NCBI GenBank assembly: GCA_944990035.1
Contig: CALYLX010000117.1
Location: forward strand, 310,001 to 374,000
From: Clitopilus passeckerianus
Lineage: Eukaryota > Basidiomycota > Agaricomycetes > Agaricales > Entolomataceae
Reading direction: 5' to 3'
Length of the DNA: 64,000 bases
Within the stretch, counting starts at the first letter, position 1, and each line of letters starts with the position of its first letter. Under the pieces are notes generated by a model. The model was not told where the DNA came from. It saw only the letters and a list, made by a program, of their open reading frames with translations, and searched no databases. Of this stretch, positions 34,603 to 46,657 are shown in pieces. The position numbers were made by a program, and so were the translations under genes.

Positions 34603-36938
34603 ATGAATGACAGCCAAGTACAGAGACCTGTAACGTCTAAGCCTCGAGGATTCTGCAAGTACTATACAACTCCTAGAGGCTGCTTCTCTGGCGACTCTTG
34701 CAAGTTCCTGCATGTCGCAGAATCATCTGTGGCAGCTTCGGAATCTGGCCAACCCCCTGTACTGACACCTTACGACAAGTCGAAGAGATGCAAGTTCTAT
34801 GCGAAGGGTGAGCACATCAATATCTCTGTATTAGAATAAACCTTAATCCCATCTAGGCTACTGTAAGAGAGAGGGAAGCTGCTGGTTTCTTCATATCAAG
34901 GACCCCGGAGATTGCAAGGCCAAGACGGAGGATGAAGAGGAGGATCAGCACTGCAGTATCTGCTTTGAGAAACCTCTGACATATGGCCTTTTGAGTAAGT
35001 CATTTAACAGCAGTTATTCTAATGTTGCTCATGGACTATCCAAGCTGGATGCAGTCATATCTTCTGTCTGCAGGTGAGTCATGACCTCATCCGAGAATTC
35101 ACCTTTCTAACCCTCATTTCAGTGCTTGCGCCAATGGAGAGACCCTGCAAGACGAAATAGGGATATGGTTGAACTAGACAACACCAAGAAATGCCCTATG
35201 TGCAGAACAAGCTCACGGTATATTGTTCCGTCATCGGTTTTCTACAAAGAGGGGCAAGAGGAGAAGCAGGTTGCGATTGAGAAATACAAGGAGAGTATGA
35301 GCAAGGTGCCTTGCAAGTACGTTGTACCATTTAACCCTACTTCCTACTGTGCTCATCTACCTTTAGACACTTTGAAACCTCGAAGGCCAAGAATCCCAAT
35401 AAGCCACTATGTCCATTTGGCAAAGATTGCTTCTATCGCCATACAAATGCGGATGGTACCCCACATATATTTAAGGAGGGAGTCGATGCCTCTATGAGGG
35501 TTTGTATTCCATTCTTTGATCGGCTGACCATGCTGATGATTTCTTATACATCAGGCGTTCCATCGTCGCAGAGCTCGTCCTAGCACTTTCGATTTCTTCC
35601 TGGGTGGTAAGTGCATTGTCTGTTATCGACTACTCACCGCTGATTATTCACCTAGAATCTGTTGGCCGAGGCGGTTTCGACATCAATGGATCCGGATTGG
35701 CAGGCAACATTGCTGTGGACATGTTCGACAGAATGGTGACTGAAGTCATGCGAGGCGCCAGCACGAGGACCACTACGGGCTCTGACCGTCAGCAAGGTGG
35801 CGAAAGAACGGGGAATGGCACCAACATGGATCGTGCCAGAGACCAGATGATGGCGGCTGCGATGACTGCTATTCGTTCAGAATTGTCCAGGCTTGAGAGA
35901 TCTCGACCTAATCCTACGACCCAGGAGAATACCGCTGGTGGTGCTGGCGCACAAGACGCCTCCAATCCCGTTGACACACCTCTTCTTACCCCGACGGAAG
36001 CTCCGGGGGAGGCAGTTGAGGGATGGAACGAATTCCTATCCGAGGCCGGGATAGGCGACGATACGGATGTGGTGGAAAGGTTAGAGATGCTCGTGAGTTG
36101 TATATCAAATCCTGACCCGAGTTGTATGCTGACCCTTCCTTAGACCGACCACATGCTGGGTTCGTTGATTGTCTTTGGCCAGCAACAGCAACAGGAGCAA
36201 CAAAGGCCAAGTTCACCGCCTGTTCAGACACCCTCTACGGAACCCGCACTTTTTCAGCCAATTGCGCCGCTTGACGCTATCAGGGGTATTACGATGCCGA
36301 CTAGACCCCCGTTACGTGATGAAGACGACGATGATGACATACCCGAGCTCGAGAGCGTCTCCGATTCTTCAAGCGAAAACTTAGCATTTTCCGATTCTTC
36401 GGATGACGAGTCAGATTCGGAAATGCTCGAGAGGGTGAGCACTGCCGTACGGAATCTGGACCTCGCGTTTACAGTACGCGCAAGCAGTGGTGACGATCCC
36501 GAACCTGGACTGTCACCTCCACCGCCAAGACGTGTTGAATCATCAAGTCCCCGATTCAGTACTGTGGTTGGGAGGAATGACATGACGCCTGCCGACGCCA
36601 GTGTCCCAGACCTGGCAGGCATATCCGATCAACCCAGTCAATCCGGGGCGGAGGACGTGACACCGCCTACGGAAGAACCGCCCCCCTTGGATGTGGTTAC
36701 TGCACACGAACCTCCATTTGTTCATTCTGTAGAGCCACCCTTCGTGACGGATGGCAGGGGTCGGGTGGTGTGGACTAACAAGAGTTCGGATGCACCGGAT
36801 GCTCCAGCCCCCGTTCCAGCTCATCCATCTGGAGATGCTTCCGATGCATCGATTTCAACAACTGAAGACGAACCCACAGATGGAACACAATCTACACAGC
36901 GGTCGCTGCTTGGCCGAATGCTTAATGCTCTATTTTAA
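34603..36938 (+). CDS. Makorin-type RING/CCCH E3 ubiquitin ligase
   Basis: Eight exons: 34603-34807, 34857-34994, 35045-35073, 35123-35316, 35367-35499, 35555-35606, 35656-36092, 36144-36938; 660 aa. Domain order is diagnostic of makorins: CCCH finger C-x8-C-x5-C-x3-H in CKYYTTPRGCFSGDSCKFLH, a second CCCH (CKFYAKGYCKREGSCWFLH), a C3HC4 RING from HCSICFEKP through TGCSHIFCLQCLRQW to CPMC, and a last Cys/His motif CPFGKDCFYRH. Makorins are RNA-binding E3 ligases. A long acidic, Ser/Pro-rich C-terminal tail of about 350 residues follows and ends SLLGRMLNALF; it is longer than in animal makorins. The stop is only 63 bases before the HFI1 start on the same strand. Confidence 0.85.
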
Positions 36939-37001
36939 TTTATTTACATGTGTATTATTATTTCGTACGACAGGTAATGACAAATATATCCAAACATCTC
37001 A

Positions 37002-38077
37002 ATGTCGTTACCGTCGACGTCGAAGATAAAGGCTCAACTCTCAGAGCAGCTGGGGACTAGGGCTGAAGAGTACTTCTCATCGTTGAAGAACTTCGTCTCT
37101 GGAAAATGGGCACGAACGGAATTCGAGGAGGCTATGAAGCCACTGCTAGACGCGCCGAGCTTGGTTCAACTGCATAACGCGCTCATTATCTCTCTGTTTG
37201 ACGCCACGACCTACAGGCAAGCACCTCCGACCCTACCACCACCTCCAACCTTGAGCAAGCAACCACCAGCAAAGAGAAGGAGGACAGATGACTATAACCA
37301 AACTCTCAGATCAAATCGGCTTAAAAGGTGGACTCTCGGAGCTGGCAAACGCGAGCGGGACCGGATACGCAATCTTGAAACAGTTGAACTTCCGTTTTTA
37401 CGGCCTCCGTTGGACGAGATTGCTGGTGAACGTGGCGTTGTTCTGCTTCCGGAGAGAGGAGGTATGGCATTTCTTTCATAATTCGTAGTTCCGATTCCAC
37501 AGAGGCTGAACATTCGGGAAGGGCCTCCTGGCAGTCGGCTACCTGTGCATTTGTTTTCAATAAGCCGATCGTCCACGGTTAATCACATTGCGGAACGCAT
37601 AAACCTCATATCTGCCCAAAACAATCTCGGGCCGCCAGCACGTGCCGTTGCATCCTTGATGAGTCTTGCATGCGAGGTCGGTCCCTTTCCTTCGGTTGTG
37701 GGAACTTGTGGGTTCTGGTGGCTTATTTTGACATGCAGGCTAAGCTCAAGCAGCTCATTACTCACGCCTTGACGTTGACATCGACATCGAATGCCATCTC
37801 GTCTATTTCTCCTTCCGGCTCTAGCCAAAGCAATCACCGGCCGCCAGTTCTTGGACAGTCAGCTTTCCAAACTCTCCTGACCATAGCTCCCGCAGATTTG
37901 CCGAACAAGTCCGCAGCGGCCATGCAGCTCTCCTTAGGCGAAACAGATATGAGCGATGATACCCAACAAGAAGTTCCGTTGCTTAAAGACCGAGAGGTCA
38001 GGGATCAACGATGGCAGATTGTTGCCCTACTAGCGGAAAGGAGCACAGTTAGGGACACGCTTCGTGGGACAGCATGA
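37002..38077 (+). CDS. HFI1: SAGA complex subunit Hfi1/Ada1
   Basis: Three exons: 37002-37425, 37489-37676, 37739-38077; 316 aa. The N-terminal part has IKAQLSEQLG...YFSSLKNFVSGK followed by LVQLHNALIISLFDA, the SAGA-Tad1 pattern. The middle has basic RLKRWTLGAGKRERDRIR and RPPLDEIAG joined to VPIPQRLNIREGPPGSRLPV. The C-terminal histone-fold-like region includes INLISAQNNLGPPARAVASL and AKLKQLITHALTLT. Hfi1/Ada1 pairs with Taf12 through a histone fold and holds the SAGA coactivator together. The first donor was chosen after 37425 because it gives a 63-nt intron and keeps frame; a later GT at 37462 does not. Confidence 0.8.
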
Positions 38078-38302
38078 CATACCAATTTTTCTCCGCCCAC
38101 ATGTACTCAGTCACATTCCCAGCATTTGTATATTATTCCACACATTTTATGACGGCTTAATCCGGTGGGCGTTCCCCTGAATCATTCGGCCAATTACCAA
38201 ATTAAGACGCGTGGCGCGCCAGTATATGAGGCTGCTTCAGCCTTGCTGACTTGCTTCGATAGCCATCCGCAATACTGGACCTCGTACAGCATAGTGGCTA
38301 GG

Positions 38303-40210
38303 ATGAGGAGAAGACTGCCACTCTCATCTCACTACTTCTACCTTGAGAGCCTGCCAAGTGAGCTTCTTACGATCATTCTCCAGTTTATGGAGGTCCCTAC
38401 TTTTCTACGGTGCCGACAGGTATGTCCTTGGTTCCTAAAATGTAAAAACCCGGGTTGAAACTGAGAGTTTTCACTTTAGCTCTCTCGCCGTTTCAACTCC
38501 CTCATCAGCACCTCTATTTCCTTGGAATATAATATCGAGCTGTTTGCCAGCAATTGTGTCGATGGATTTCCCTCAGAGCAGCCTGTACCCACCAAGAAAG
38601 CCCGGTTGGCACGGCTCAGGCAGCACCAGAGAGCGTGGAATAATCTCACTTGGTCACAGATGATACCAATACCCCTGAACGAGACAGAGCTGAAGATTCC
38701 ATATCTCACTTCCTGGGAGCTGCTCGGTGGCATTCTAGGGCTTGCAGACCACCGTTCGATACGGTTCATACGACTACCATCGCCCCTGCGCGGTATTTCC
38801 CAGACAGAATGGTGTTACGAAGATGTTGGTTTCAATATACGAGACTTCACCATGGATCGATCACTGGATCTGGTGGTCCTTCTGGAACACGCTGATTTTG
38901 ATGGGTGCGTCCTTGAGTGCGATTTCGGAGCCATCACTCATTAGAAGTTTAAATAGGCCCGACTCGGACAAGGGTGTATTGAGGGTCCATCTCCACTCGC
39001 TCAAAACAGGGTTAGGACACGCCCAAGCACGGAAGGAGGTCATCACGTTCACGTCCACACTTGTCAAAAATGAGGGCGTGCCAGAAGCAATCAACTACGT
39101 GCTACAAATTTTCGGCAATATTGTAGCGGTCATGATCACCAAGAAGGACCTACTAGGAACAGCCCCAGTGATCTACTCTAGCGAGTTGATCCTGTGGGAT
39201 TGGAGATCCGGGGATGTCCAGAAAGTTCGCCAATTATCGTTATACCTCCACAAATTTCCACATACTGAGCCCAATCACAGGTAACATGCGGTCCCATACA
39301 TGGATTCACCTTTCTGACGCAAGACTTGGTTCTCTTGGCTATGTGTCGACCTGACCCGCAGGATACCACAAATAATTCTGATCATGTCAGCTTGGACCTC
39401 TTATCAATTGCAGAGCCTGGCCTTCACCTGGACGTCGTACCCCTTCCCCACGAGAATAGCTTGCCGATGGTCAGTTTTTCCCTCCCCTCACTGTCCAATG
39501 CACGTGAACTGGGTGCTGGACGTATTCTACAACCGGATCTGACTTTACGGAGCGACTACTCACCCTCTTGGGAGGACTCCCAGGAAAGAGTACCGTTCTC
39601 GACCTCCCCCTCGGACAGGCTTTGTGTGCTCCTCATTCGTAATATGATCCCCTCCCAGGAATCGGTGACGATGTTTTTCCGGCTATCTTCCATTCGAGAG
39701 ATCTCCTCCACGCGAAGGCTACGCAGCTGCACAATCCCTTGGGATGAATGGGGCCCGAAACATACTCGGATGACGCACCGTGAATTGGACGACAACTGGT
39801 TCTGCTACGTTCATGGGCTTAAGGCTGTTGTCCCTTCTCACAGAGCGGAGAATGCGCTGGAAGTGTGGGACTTTAATCCACCAGCATGCAGGAGAGGGAT
39901 CAACGTTTTGAAGCATCGTAAAGCTCCTCGGCCGCCTCGTAATTTTTTTCCAAGCTCAAAATTTCGGCGACAAAGCTATCATTCAGCGTCCGAAGAGCTA
40001 GAGAGCGACCTTGACGACCAATGGGATACTAAACGTATATTCTCCAAAAAAATCACCACTTCCCTCCCCTATCGCTCTCAAACCGTCGCCTCTCCCATTA
40101 AAAATGATCGACAAGTCTTCATGATGACAGAAGACTGCCTTGTCTCCGTCGTGGCGAGTTTACTTCCCTTTTTCCAAACAATAGATGTTGATTACTTTGC
40201 AGGACGATAG
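38303..40210 (+). CDS. F-box protein
   Basis: Four exons: 38303-38419, 38480-38904, 38945-39224, 39281-40210; about 583 aa. An F-box lies near residues 14-55: LESLPSELLTIILQFMEVPT then FLRCRQ and LSRRFNSLI. The rest has no repeats I recognise, but the alternation of short beta-like segments (LELILWDWRSGD type, GFTFLTQDLVLLAMCRP) is common in large basidiomycete F-box families. F-box proteins link substrates to SCF ubiquitin ligases through Skp1; the substrate cannot be predicted. An upstream in-frame start is possible because the 5' end is not bounded by strong evidence. Confidence 0.75.
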
Positions 40211-41640
40211 AGACCTTTTTGCTTTATGCTTTTGAAGTACTTATTCATCCTCACGCGCTAAAGTGCCACTTTTTGATATCTTTTATGCACACATATTTCG
40301 GCATTCTATTTACGTGATCGGTTGGTTCAGCTCCTTTTGGTTACGACTTCTTCGAACACTTTGGGTATCATAGCGGTCCTTGAAGTTGAGGTTGCTGTGC
40401 CTAAAAGGACCTTCCGTTCAGGATGTGTTTATCCGGCATTATATCAATACTCATGGCCTCTTTGAAAGCAGAACATTTGCTGGTTTCTATCTAGACCCTG
40501 CTGTATGCTCTCTTTAAAATTGATTTTGGGCTGATTTACGCGTCAGGCTGTGTGCCTCGTCGATGCTGCGGCGCATGTCCCGAATTAATACCATCGAGAT
40601 CTCCTGTTCAGGGTCGCAGCTCCGATACCAAGAGTGATTCAGCGTCTATCGGAGACTGAGTAGGACCTTCTGGAAACTCAACAGCACCTGATAAACGAAC
40701 AGCGTGACAACTGAGAACCCACAGCACTTTCATTTTGAATTTTAGACCCTGAAAGTGTGTTCGGGTGTGCTGTATTGTGTCCCACAGATCCAACTGGCAA
40801 GGCTAGCACCAGGAAATAATACCATTTCCACGCACTGTGGACCCAGATCGTAAGGAATTTCAGTGCAAAAGTGGCTGAAAGCTGATTTTCTTCTGTTAAA
40901 CCACTGAATACGGGGTGGCTGAAAGTAACATTGAAATTCAGTGGCCAAACTTCCACACAAAATCATGTGAAATTCCAACCCCATGTTGCCTCAATAGTTA
41001 TACTATCAAACTGGCCACTGAATTTGATCGTTTCACTCAGCGGTTGTTTTTCAGCTGCTGGTTTTTGACACAATAATAATGAATTTCTGCTATCCATTCT
41101 AAAGCTTATATATATATATCCTTCATGTATCAATGTATTCTGAGTCAATTATCTTTCTGAGCATCCAAACAATTCTTGGCAGAGCCATAATAGCTAGTAG
41201 TATCGAATGAAAGTTTCGACTCGTGACGGTTGAGTGAGAGTGACCAAACCATGTTCAAGTTGATCCTGGTGCTCTAATTCTTGAAGTTCCGAGGCTTGGT
41301 GGTACCCAAGTTGCCTGTGATTCATCTATCGCGACTCAAAGTACTCAACGGGGGAGGTGCATTTCACTCTGACCACTGGCAGTTAATCATTGTCGGCCGC
41401 GTCGTCTGCATGCATGCTTTGGACTTAGCAACTTTTCTCGAGCAAGGCTACAAATAAGCCGCAACAGACTTCACGTGGTTTTGAGTTGATCAACAACTGT
41501 TGACGCCTTCAGGCTTCCCCTCTTCTCTTCACCTCTCTTCGTCGACGCACGGCAATTTCGGTAACGTCAACAGCAACTTTCAAAGAAGACTACTCATCTC
41601 GGATGGCTTGACTATGCGTTGCTGACCACACACCCACCTG

Positions 41641-41700
41641 GAGTTGACTGTGCATCATCCAGGTGATTCTGGCCTTTGGGGAGTTGACTCTGCGTCATCC
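41641..41700. repeat. 20-bp direct repeat with 40-bp period
   Basis: GAGTTGACTGTGCATCATCC at 41641-41660 recurs as GAGTTGACTCTGCGTCATCC at 41681-41700, 18 of 20 identical. Confidence 0.7.
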
Positions 41701-41790
41701 TCTGGTTGCTCAGGGAAAGCATCCTTTGGTCTACATGGTAAACTACACAGAGCTCATATGGTTTCACTTCCTTGAGAGACTGTGCTTCCC

Positions 41791-41842
41791 AAGGTGTCAG
41801 ACGGCAGACAAGGTATGTACCTTGTCTGCCGTCTGGCACCTT
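41791..41842. repeat. Near-perfect 25-bp-arm hairpin
   Basis: Arms 41791-41815 and 41818-41842 are reverse complements with a single mismatch and only two bases (TG) between them. Core of the arm is CAGACGGCAGACAAGGTA. It sits near the middle of the inverted-repeat element and could extrude as a cruciform or form an RNA hairpin. Confidence 0.85.
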
Positions 41843-43589
41843 TAACAATGCTCACCTCTTTTACCTTCATAGACGTTAAAACTTGACACCACCTGGTGGA
41901 TCAGCACGTCTACCCCTTTCCGTCATTGTATCCGTCCATTTCTCTCTGTCGTCAGGTACGTTCGTTGTCGACTCCTATAAGCCACTATCTAACAACTTAC
42001 CAGGTACTATACTCATAACTCTTTGGCAATACTCACAACCTTACGATCACCCACATACCCACTGGGTGCTATCTCGTGGCTCCAGCTTGTGTATAATCTC
42101 TCAACCGTAGCGATGCTTGCATGTGAGCACCATCCATATTTTTCGACAGAGTGCCGGTACTAATATCTGCATTGTCTAGCTCTATCGCCACCGGTAACAG
42201 GAATTTTGAAGCTTCTTTGCAAAGTGCAAAGCCAATACATGGGTGGCTTCATCTGGTCTACAATGTGGGTAAACAGAAGTAGCATATCTGTTGTGTTAAT
42301 TAGGAGTTCGTACAATCTATAACCTGTTCTCCAAATAATCTTGAGCTTCAATGTGAGGGAATTGAAGCCTGAAGAGGGTAAAATTCATACTGCCCTATTG
42401 TGGGTTCTATTCACTGAAATTTGTTGTACAAGCTACTGAAATTCACCCCATTGAGCATTAACTGAGGGAGATGACCACTGAAATTGGTCAAAATCCGTAT
42501 GAATTTTCGACTATTCAAGCTATCACCCTGCGGCTGAAATTCACCAAGTTATTCCGACGCTGTGATACTGAATCATGACTTTTGGTGAGGAGTTGTGACA
42601 AGGAAATTCAATCCTTTTTGCACTGAAAATCACGCTAGTGGCGAATAAATTTCATTCACTATGAAGCCAAATTTCCGTACAAACCACAACGAATAACATC
42701 CATCTCGCGGGCGAAATTTCAACACCTTATGAGTGAACTCAGGGCTGATTTCCACCTTTTCGTGGCGGAATTTCTGATACTTTTCATCCTCCTCGAGTCA
42801 GAATGGACCACTGAAATTCATGACCCTGCGGGTCCACAGTGCACGATTTCGCCACAAAGTTGACCATACTGCCAAGAAATTTTGAGCGCTTTCCATGGCA
42901 TAGTGGAAACTACAATCTAATTCCGGAGTCGGGATTACGAAAAGGAGACTCCGAAGCATTCATAGGTTATGCGCAACAATCAATGTAATCTTGAGGGGTT
43001 TTCACGAGCAAATACAGAGGACTGTTCTGAAATAGCAGAGACTTCAGAGACTATTGACCGTGAAGAAGGGCGCAGGACAGCCGAGCCAAGAAAGTGGTTC
43101 ATATGAATACGGTATTTGCACTCGGGCAGGACGGACGAACAATTCCGGAGAGCCCGCATGCCTGCTAAACACTCCAAGGCGCGGGTCTATCAGATTTACG
43201 AACCATACTTTGGCAGAGCCATTGCGAAGATGACACATATCGACCAGACCCCCTTCGGTTCGCCTCGAGGTCGATCCCAGAGGTTCACTGCTATACGCAC
43301 ACCAAGGTTGGCGTTGATTATCCGGGCTCTGCAAATCGCCTTTTTGCAAGCCCGAGTTGGAAATCCTCCTACAATCTAGTACCCTACTTGCTGTTATTTT
43401 CCTTGGAATCGAACTTGCACCGAACATTACCTGGCCATACCTAGTTGCTGCGTCCAGGGAACAGATAGAACTTCGTATTAGATACAGTGAATGAATTTGT
43501 TACATTTTCGTGGTCATACGGTAAGAATAAACAGCGCGAGCCCCAGAAGTGACCAATTTGAAGGCAATCACTCCACTTTTCCAGGAAGC

Positions 43590-45120
43590 TTACAAACACT
43601 GGGAGTAGAAGTCGTTAAGCTTCTGGCAAGTGGTGCCGGTCGTGCAGACAGTTGGGCCAGACCAGCCGATACCACCACTGGAAAACAAGTCAGTGATTAA
43701 TCTTCAGGATAAAGCGTTGAGACGACATACCATTGACCCCACTTAACTTGAGTGGGTCCAGAGGGAGGAGGGTTGGTGGTGGTGGGAGGTGTCGTGATGG
43801 GAGGTGTTGTGGTAGGGGGAGTCGTGGTAGTTCCACCGTCAGAGCCAAGGGTCGGGGTTGTCCAATCGATCCAGTCGCTCGGGTTGAAATTGAAATTTCC
43901 ACTTCCATCCGTCTTGAAGATGTTCGTGTTCGTATTCTGTCCCAGCAAGAACCTCTTCACAAACGCATCCAAATCCGCCTGCTGTTTCGATGGGAACGAA
44001 CAATGGGCATGGCCGCCCACCTGCGAAAAGCCATGATAATCCGACTTCCCTAATGCCTTGTAAACCTCATGCGTCGCCGACATGCATCCATACGAGCTAT
44101 AAGGGCCCAACCAAAGATAATCCGTATTCTCAATGCTGAACAACGGCCTGGGGCTCACTAGCGCTGCGAGCAAATGGTGATCGAACGGAAGGGGATTGAC
44201 CGACTTGGAAGCATAGTTGTTGAACGCGGTAGCGAACCACACATTCTCCTGCACGATCTCGCTCGCTGTCTGCGTATCCTGACCCTGGTTGTGCATGCTG
44301 TCGGAGAGGCGCCAGCATGCGGTTCCGCCGGAGCCAGACTCCTGGGGGATAGTGAGCGCGATGCGGTTGTCGAGCGCACCAGCAACAAGAGCGCCCTTGC
44401 CGTTGCGAGAGCAGCCTGTGACACCGACGCGCTTTGGGTCGATGTTTGCGCCGGGGGTGGCCTCTAGAGCATCAAGGATGCGAGATACACCCCAGGCCCA
44501 GGCAGTCAGAGCGCCGGCGCCGCCGTCGGAGCCGTAGAGGGTGAAGAATTTACCCTTGCCGCGAGAGGACTGGTCGTTCTGGGCGCCCAAGTCGTCATTG
44601 TTGAAGTTGATGAAGGCGACGCCCTGGGGCTGGGGGATGCTGGCCCCACCGACGCCGATAATGGCGGGGTAAGGTTTCGTGCCGCTACTGGGGAAGGTGA
44701 TTGTTGGGGAGAAGGTGATGCTGGTGCTACCAACGGTCGCGGTAATGGTGAGTGTGTTGCCAGAGAAGGAGGCGGTCAGCTTGTCCGGTGCGCCGGGCTT
44801 GACGCCGAGCTCATACTTTTGCAGGAGGGTACTGATCTCGGATTGGCGACAGGTCCAGTCGGTAGCGGTCGTGACTGCTTGGCCCGAGAGGAAGTGGAAG
44901 GGGTCGGGGAGCTTTGAGATGGGGGTGGTGAAGGTCCCAGGGTCGGGGGTTGAAGGGCAAGCTCGACGATGGAGGACCTCAGCTATAGATGGGGGGGTTG
45001 TCAGTAGATCTCTTCTATGGGTGGGAAAGCTGTTCTGGGTCACTTACGCTGGCTCCCAGAGGCAGCTTGCGCCGTCGCAAGTGCCATGGCCAAAACCGTG
45101 GCGATGAAAAAGGATATCAT
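43590..45120 (-). CDS. 4-O-methyl-glucuronoyl methylesterase (CE15) with C-terminal CBM1
   Basis: Three exons on the reverse strand: 45120 to about 45054, about 44988-43731, and 43677-43590. A signal peptide ([19 protein letters not shown]) is followed by [14 protein letters not shown] and the CE15 alpha/beta-hydrolase domain. The catalytic serine lies in [11 protein letters not shown], the acid in IPQESGSGG and the histidine in GGHAHCSF. A Thr/Pro linker follows and then a CBM1 that is split by the last intron: [22 protein letters not shown] ending [10 protein letters not shown]15 enzymes cut the ester bond between lignin alcohols and glucuronoyl groups of xylan; the CBM1 anchors the enzyme on cellulose. 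Secreted; its presence suggests a wood or litter decayer. Well-known family members often carry CBM1 at the N-terminus, so the C-terminal position is worth noting. Confidence 0.92.
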
Positions 45121-46657
45121 TCTGGGTAGAGCGTTAGGCCAGTGAGTGTTGGCTTCGTTCTGTCCATTCCAGATCTCTCATGGCCCCTCTTTATAGAAAA
45201 ACGAACGTATCGAGAACGTAATCTGCTGGTGACCTGGTCGGTAAAACAAAGAAAATGAAAGCTGGTCAGCGGACGAAACGTGCTGTGACCCGGAACATTT
45301 GCGCTGAGCAGGACGTCAACGATTGAATGAGTTCGGGAGGTTCTCTGGAAGAGACTCGGTTGATTGTTGGGTATTAGAAGGCATTTGAAACATTTTGTGA
45401 ATGAATACTTTCTGCAGAAAAGTAGTGAACGAGCCCTGATGAACAGAGTTGCCAACAATGATCAAAGAAGATCAATAGATGCCCGAATTCCAGTCTCGGT
45501 CGCGTGGCACTCGCGTGGTGGAGAGTTTCCAGCGAGTTTCCAGCGAATGTTCATTAAGCGGCTCCACGTGGCTCCACCCGCTCGGGCCGACAATGCATGA
45601 CGATCATGCAGGATCATCCAAGTGCTCTTCGTCGTCTCGTCCAATTTCTGGAGCATTGTAACAATTGTATGCGAGATCAGGCTCGAAAACCCCAGTATCC
45701 ACAAAGGTACAAGATATCAAGTTCATTAATCTTGGGCCCCTTTCATCAGTGCTCTTCCCTGCCTAAAGTGCCACAAGAAAATGCTATTATTGAGCGATAT
45801 CGAGGTGACAAGATGAGAACAATCAGCCTGCTGCCAAGCCTGGATCCATCGCAAGAAGTCCGGAGGCCAAGAGGAGCTGTGCTCCGGGATCAAGGCGACG
45901 GTGCCCTCCACGCGTAACGAAGTGGTTGTGGGCCACTGTAACGGAGATTCTGACAACTTGAACTGCATTTCTCGATCGACCACATCGTTATAAGGTCTTC
46001 TCCTACCCGTTTCTGAACCACCCGTAAAGTGGTTCGGCCCTTGGCTTGCTAAGCTATCGCGAGAGAACCTCTTGGGTGGAGGTTACTCCAATATGGACTG
46101 GGACACGAGATGGCCATGACCTGAGTTAAACGTCCAATGCAGCTGAATCCAGCAGTCATCATGCAGGATCACCTGAGCCTACTTATCCATTCCCTGCACC
46201 TTATTTTATGCCTTGATCGCTCAAGTAGATCCGTGATCCCTCTCCAAGTCGTTGGTGATTTTTACCACCACCACAACTTCTGTCCTCCCTCCAACTCCTG
46301 ACCGATATCCCTTCCACTCATCTTATGCTCTTACATTGACCAATTATTTGGTCTCTCCGGGATACTCCCCCGTCGTAGCAGCCTTCCTCATCCAGATTGA
46401 CGACTAGGCTGTAGAGTTCCCAGATGTATCTCTTCATTGAAATAGAATATATATCTACTACAATATTTGTCTCCTGTCAGATATTCTACAGATATTGCGG
46501 GCCCTGCCAGTCTTACTGTGTTATGAGGAAAGACTCTCCATCGGCTTGAATCGATATTTCCCGGATCCCCGCTCCTGAGTCACAAAGTACGCCCGGATCT
46601 TATCAGCGATCGCTCATAATCCGAGATCGACGACGTCTATCAACAACAACCAGCAAT
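45121..46657. other. Divergent promoter region of 1.5 kb
   Basis: No supported gene between the divergent CE15 and Lyc1-like genes. It contains the CE15 TATA box and presumably both promoters. Confidence 0.5.
45190..45196 (-). promoter_or_regulatory. TATA box of the CE15 gene
   Basis: CTATAAA on the reverse strand, 70 bases upstream of the start codon at 45120, a normal distance for a fungal TATA box in a strongly induced secreted-enzyme gene. Confidence 0.5.

Larger units (their letters stand above)
40832..42842. mobile_element. Non-autonomous DNA-transposon-like element with terminal inverted repeats
   Basis: GCACTGTGGACCC at 40832-40844 is matched exactly and inverted at 42830-42842. A second inverted match, GAATTTCAGTG at 40855-40865 and CACTGAAATTC at 42809-42819, sits at the same 23-base offset from each end, so the terminal inverted repeat is about 34 bp with a diverged middle. 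Both sub-terminal regions carry many copies of CACTGAAATT(C) in both orientations (around 40910-41015 and 42410-42630), a pattern typical of transposase-binding sub-terminal repeats. No frame longer than about 100 codons lies inside, so it is non-autonomous or decayed. I could not find a convincing target-site duplication, so ends are provisional. Confidence 0.55.
40211..43589. other. Gene-free region of 3.4 kb
   Basis: No supported protein-coding gene. It contains the inverted-repeat element at 40832-42842, its internal hairpin and direct repeat. The flanks 40211-40831 and 42843-43589 hold only chance frames. Confidence 0.6.

Noticed and set aside
43116..43379. Frame of 87 codons as a small gene
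   Set aside because: No homology pattern, no sensible start context, and it lies in gene-free DNA next to the transposon-like element.
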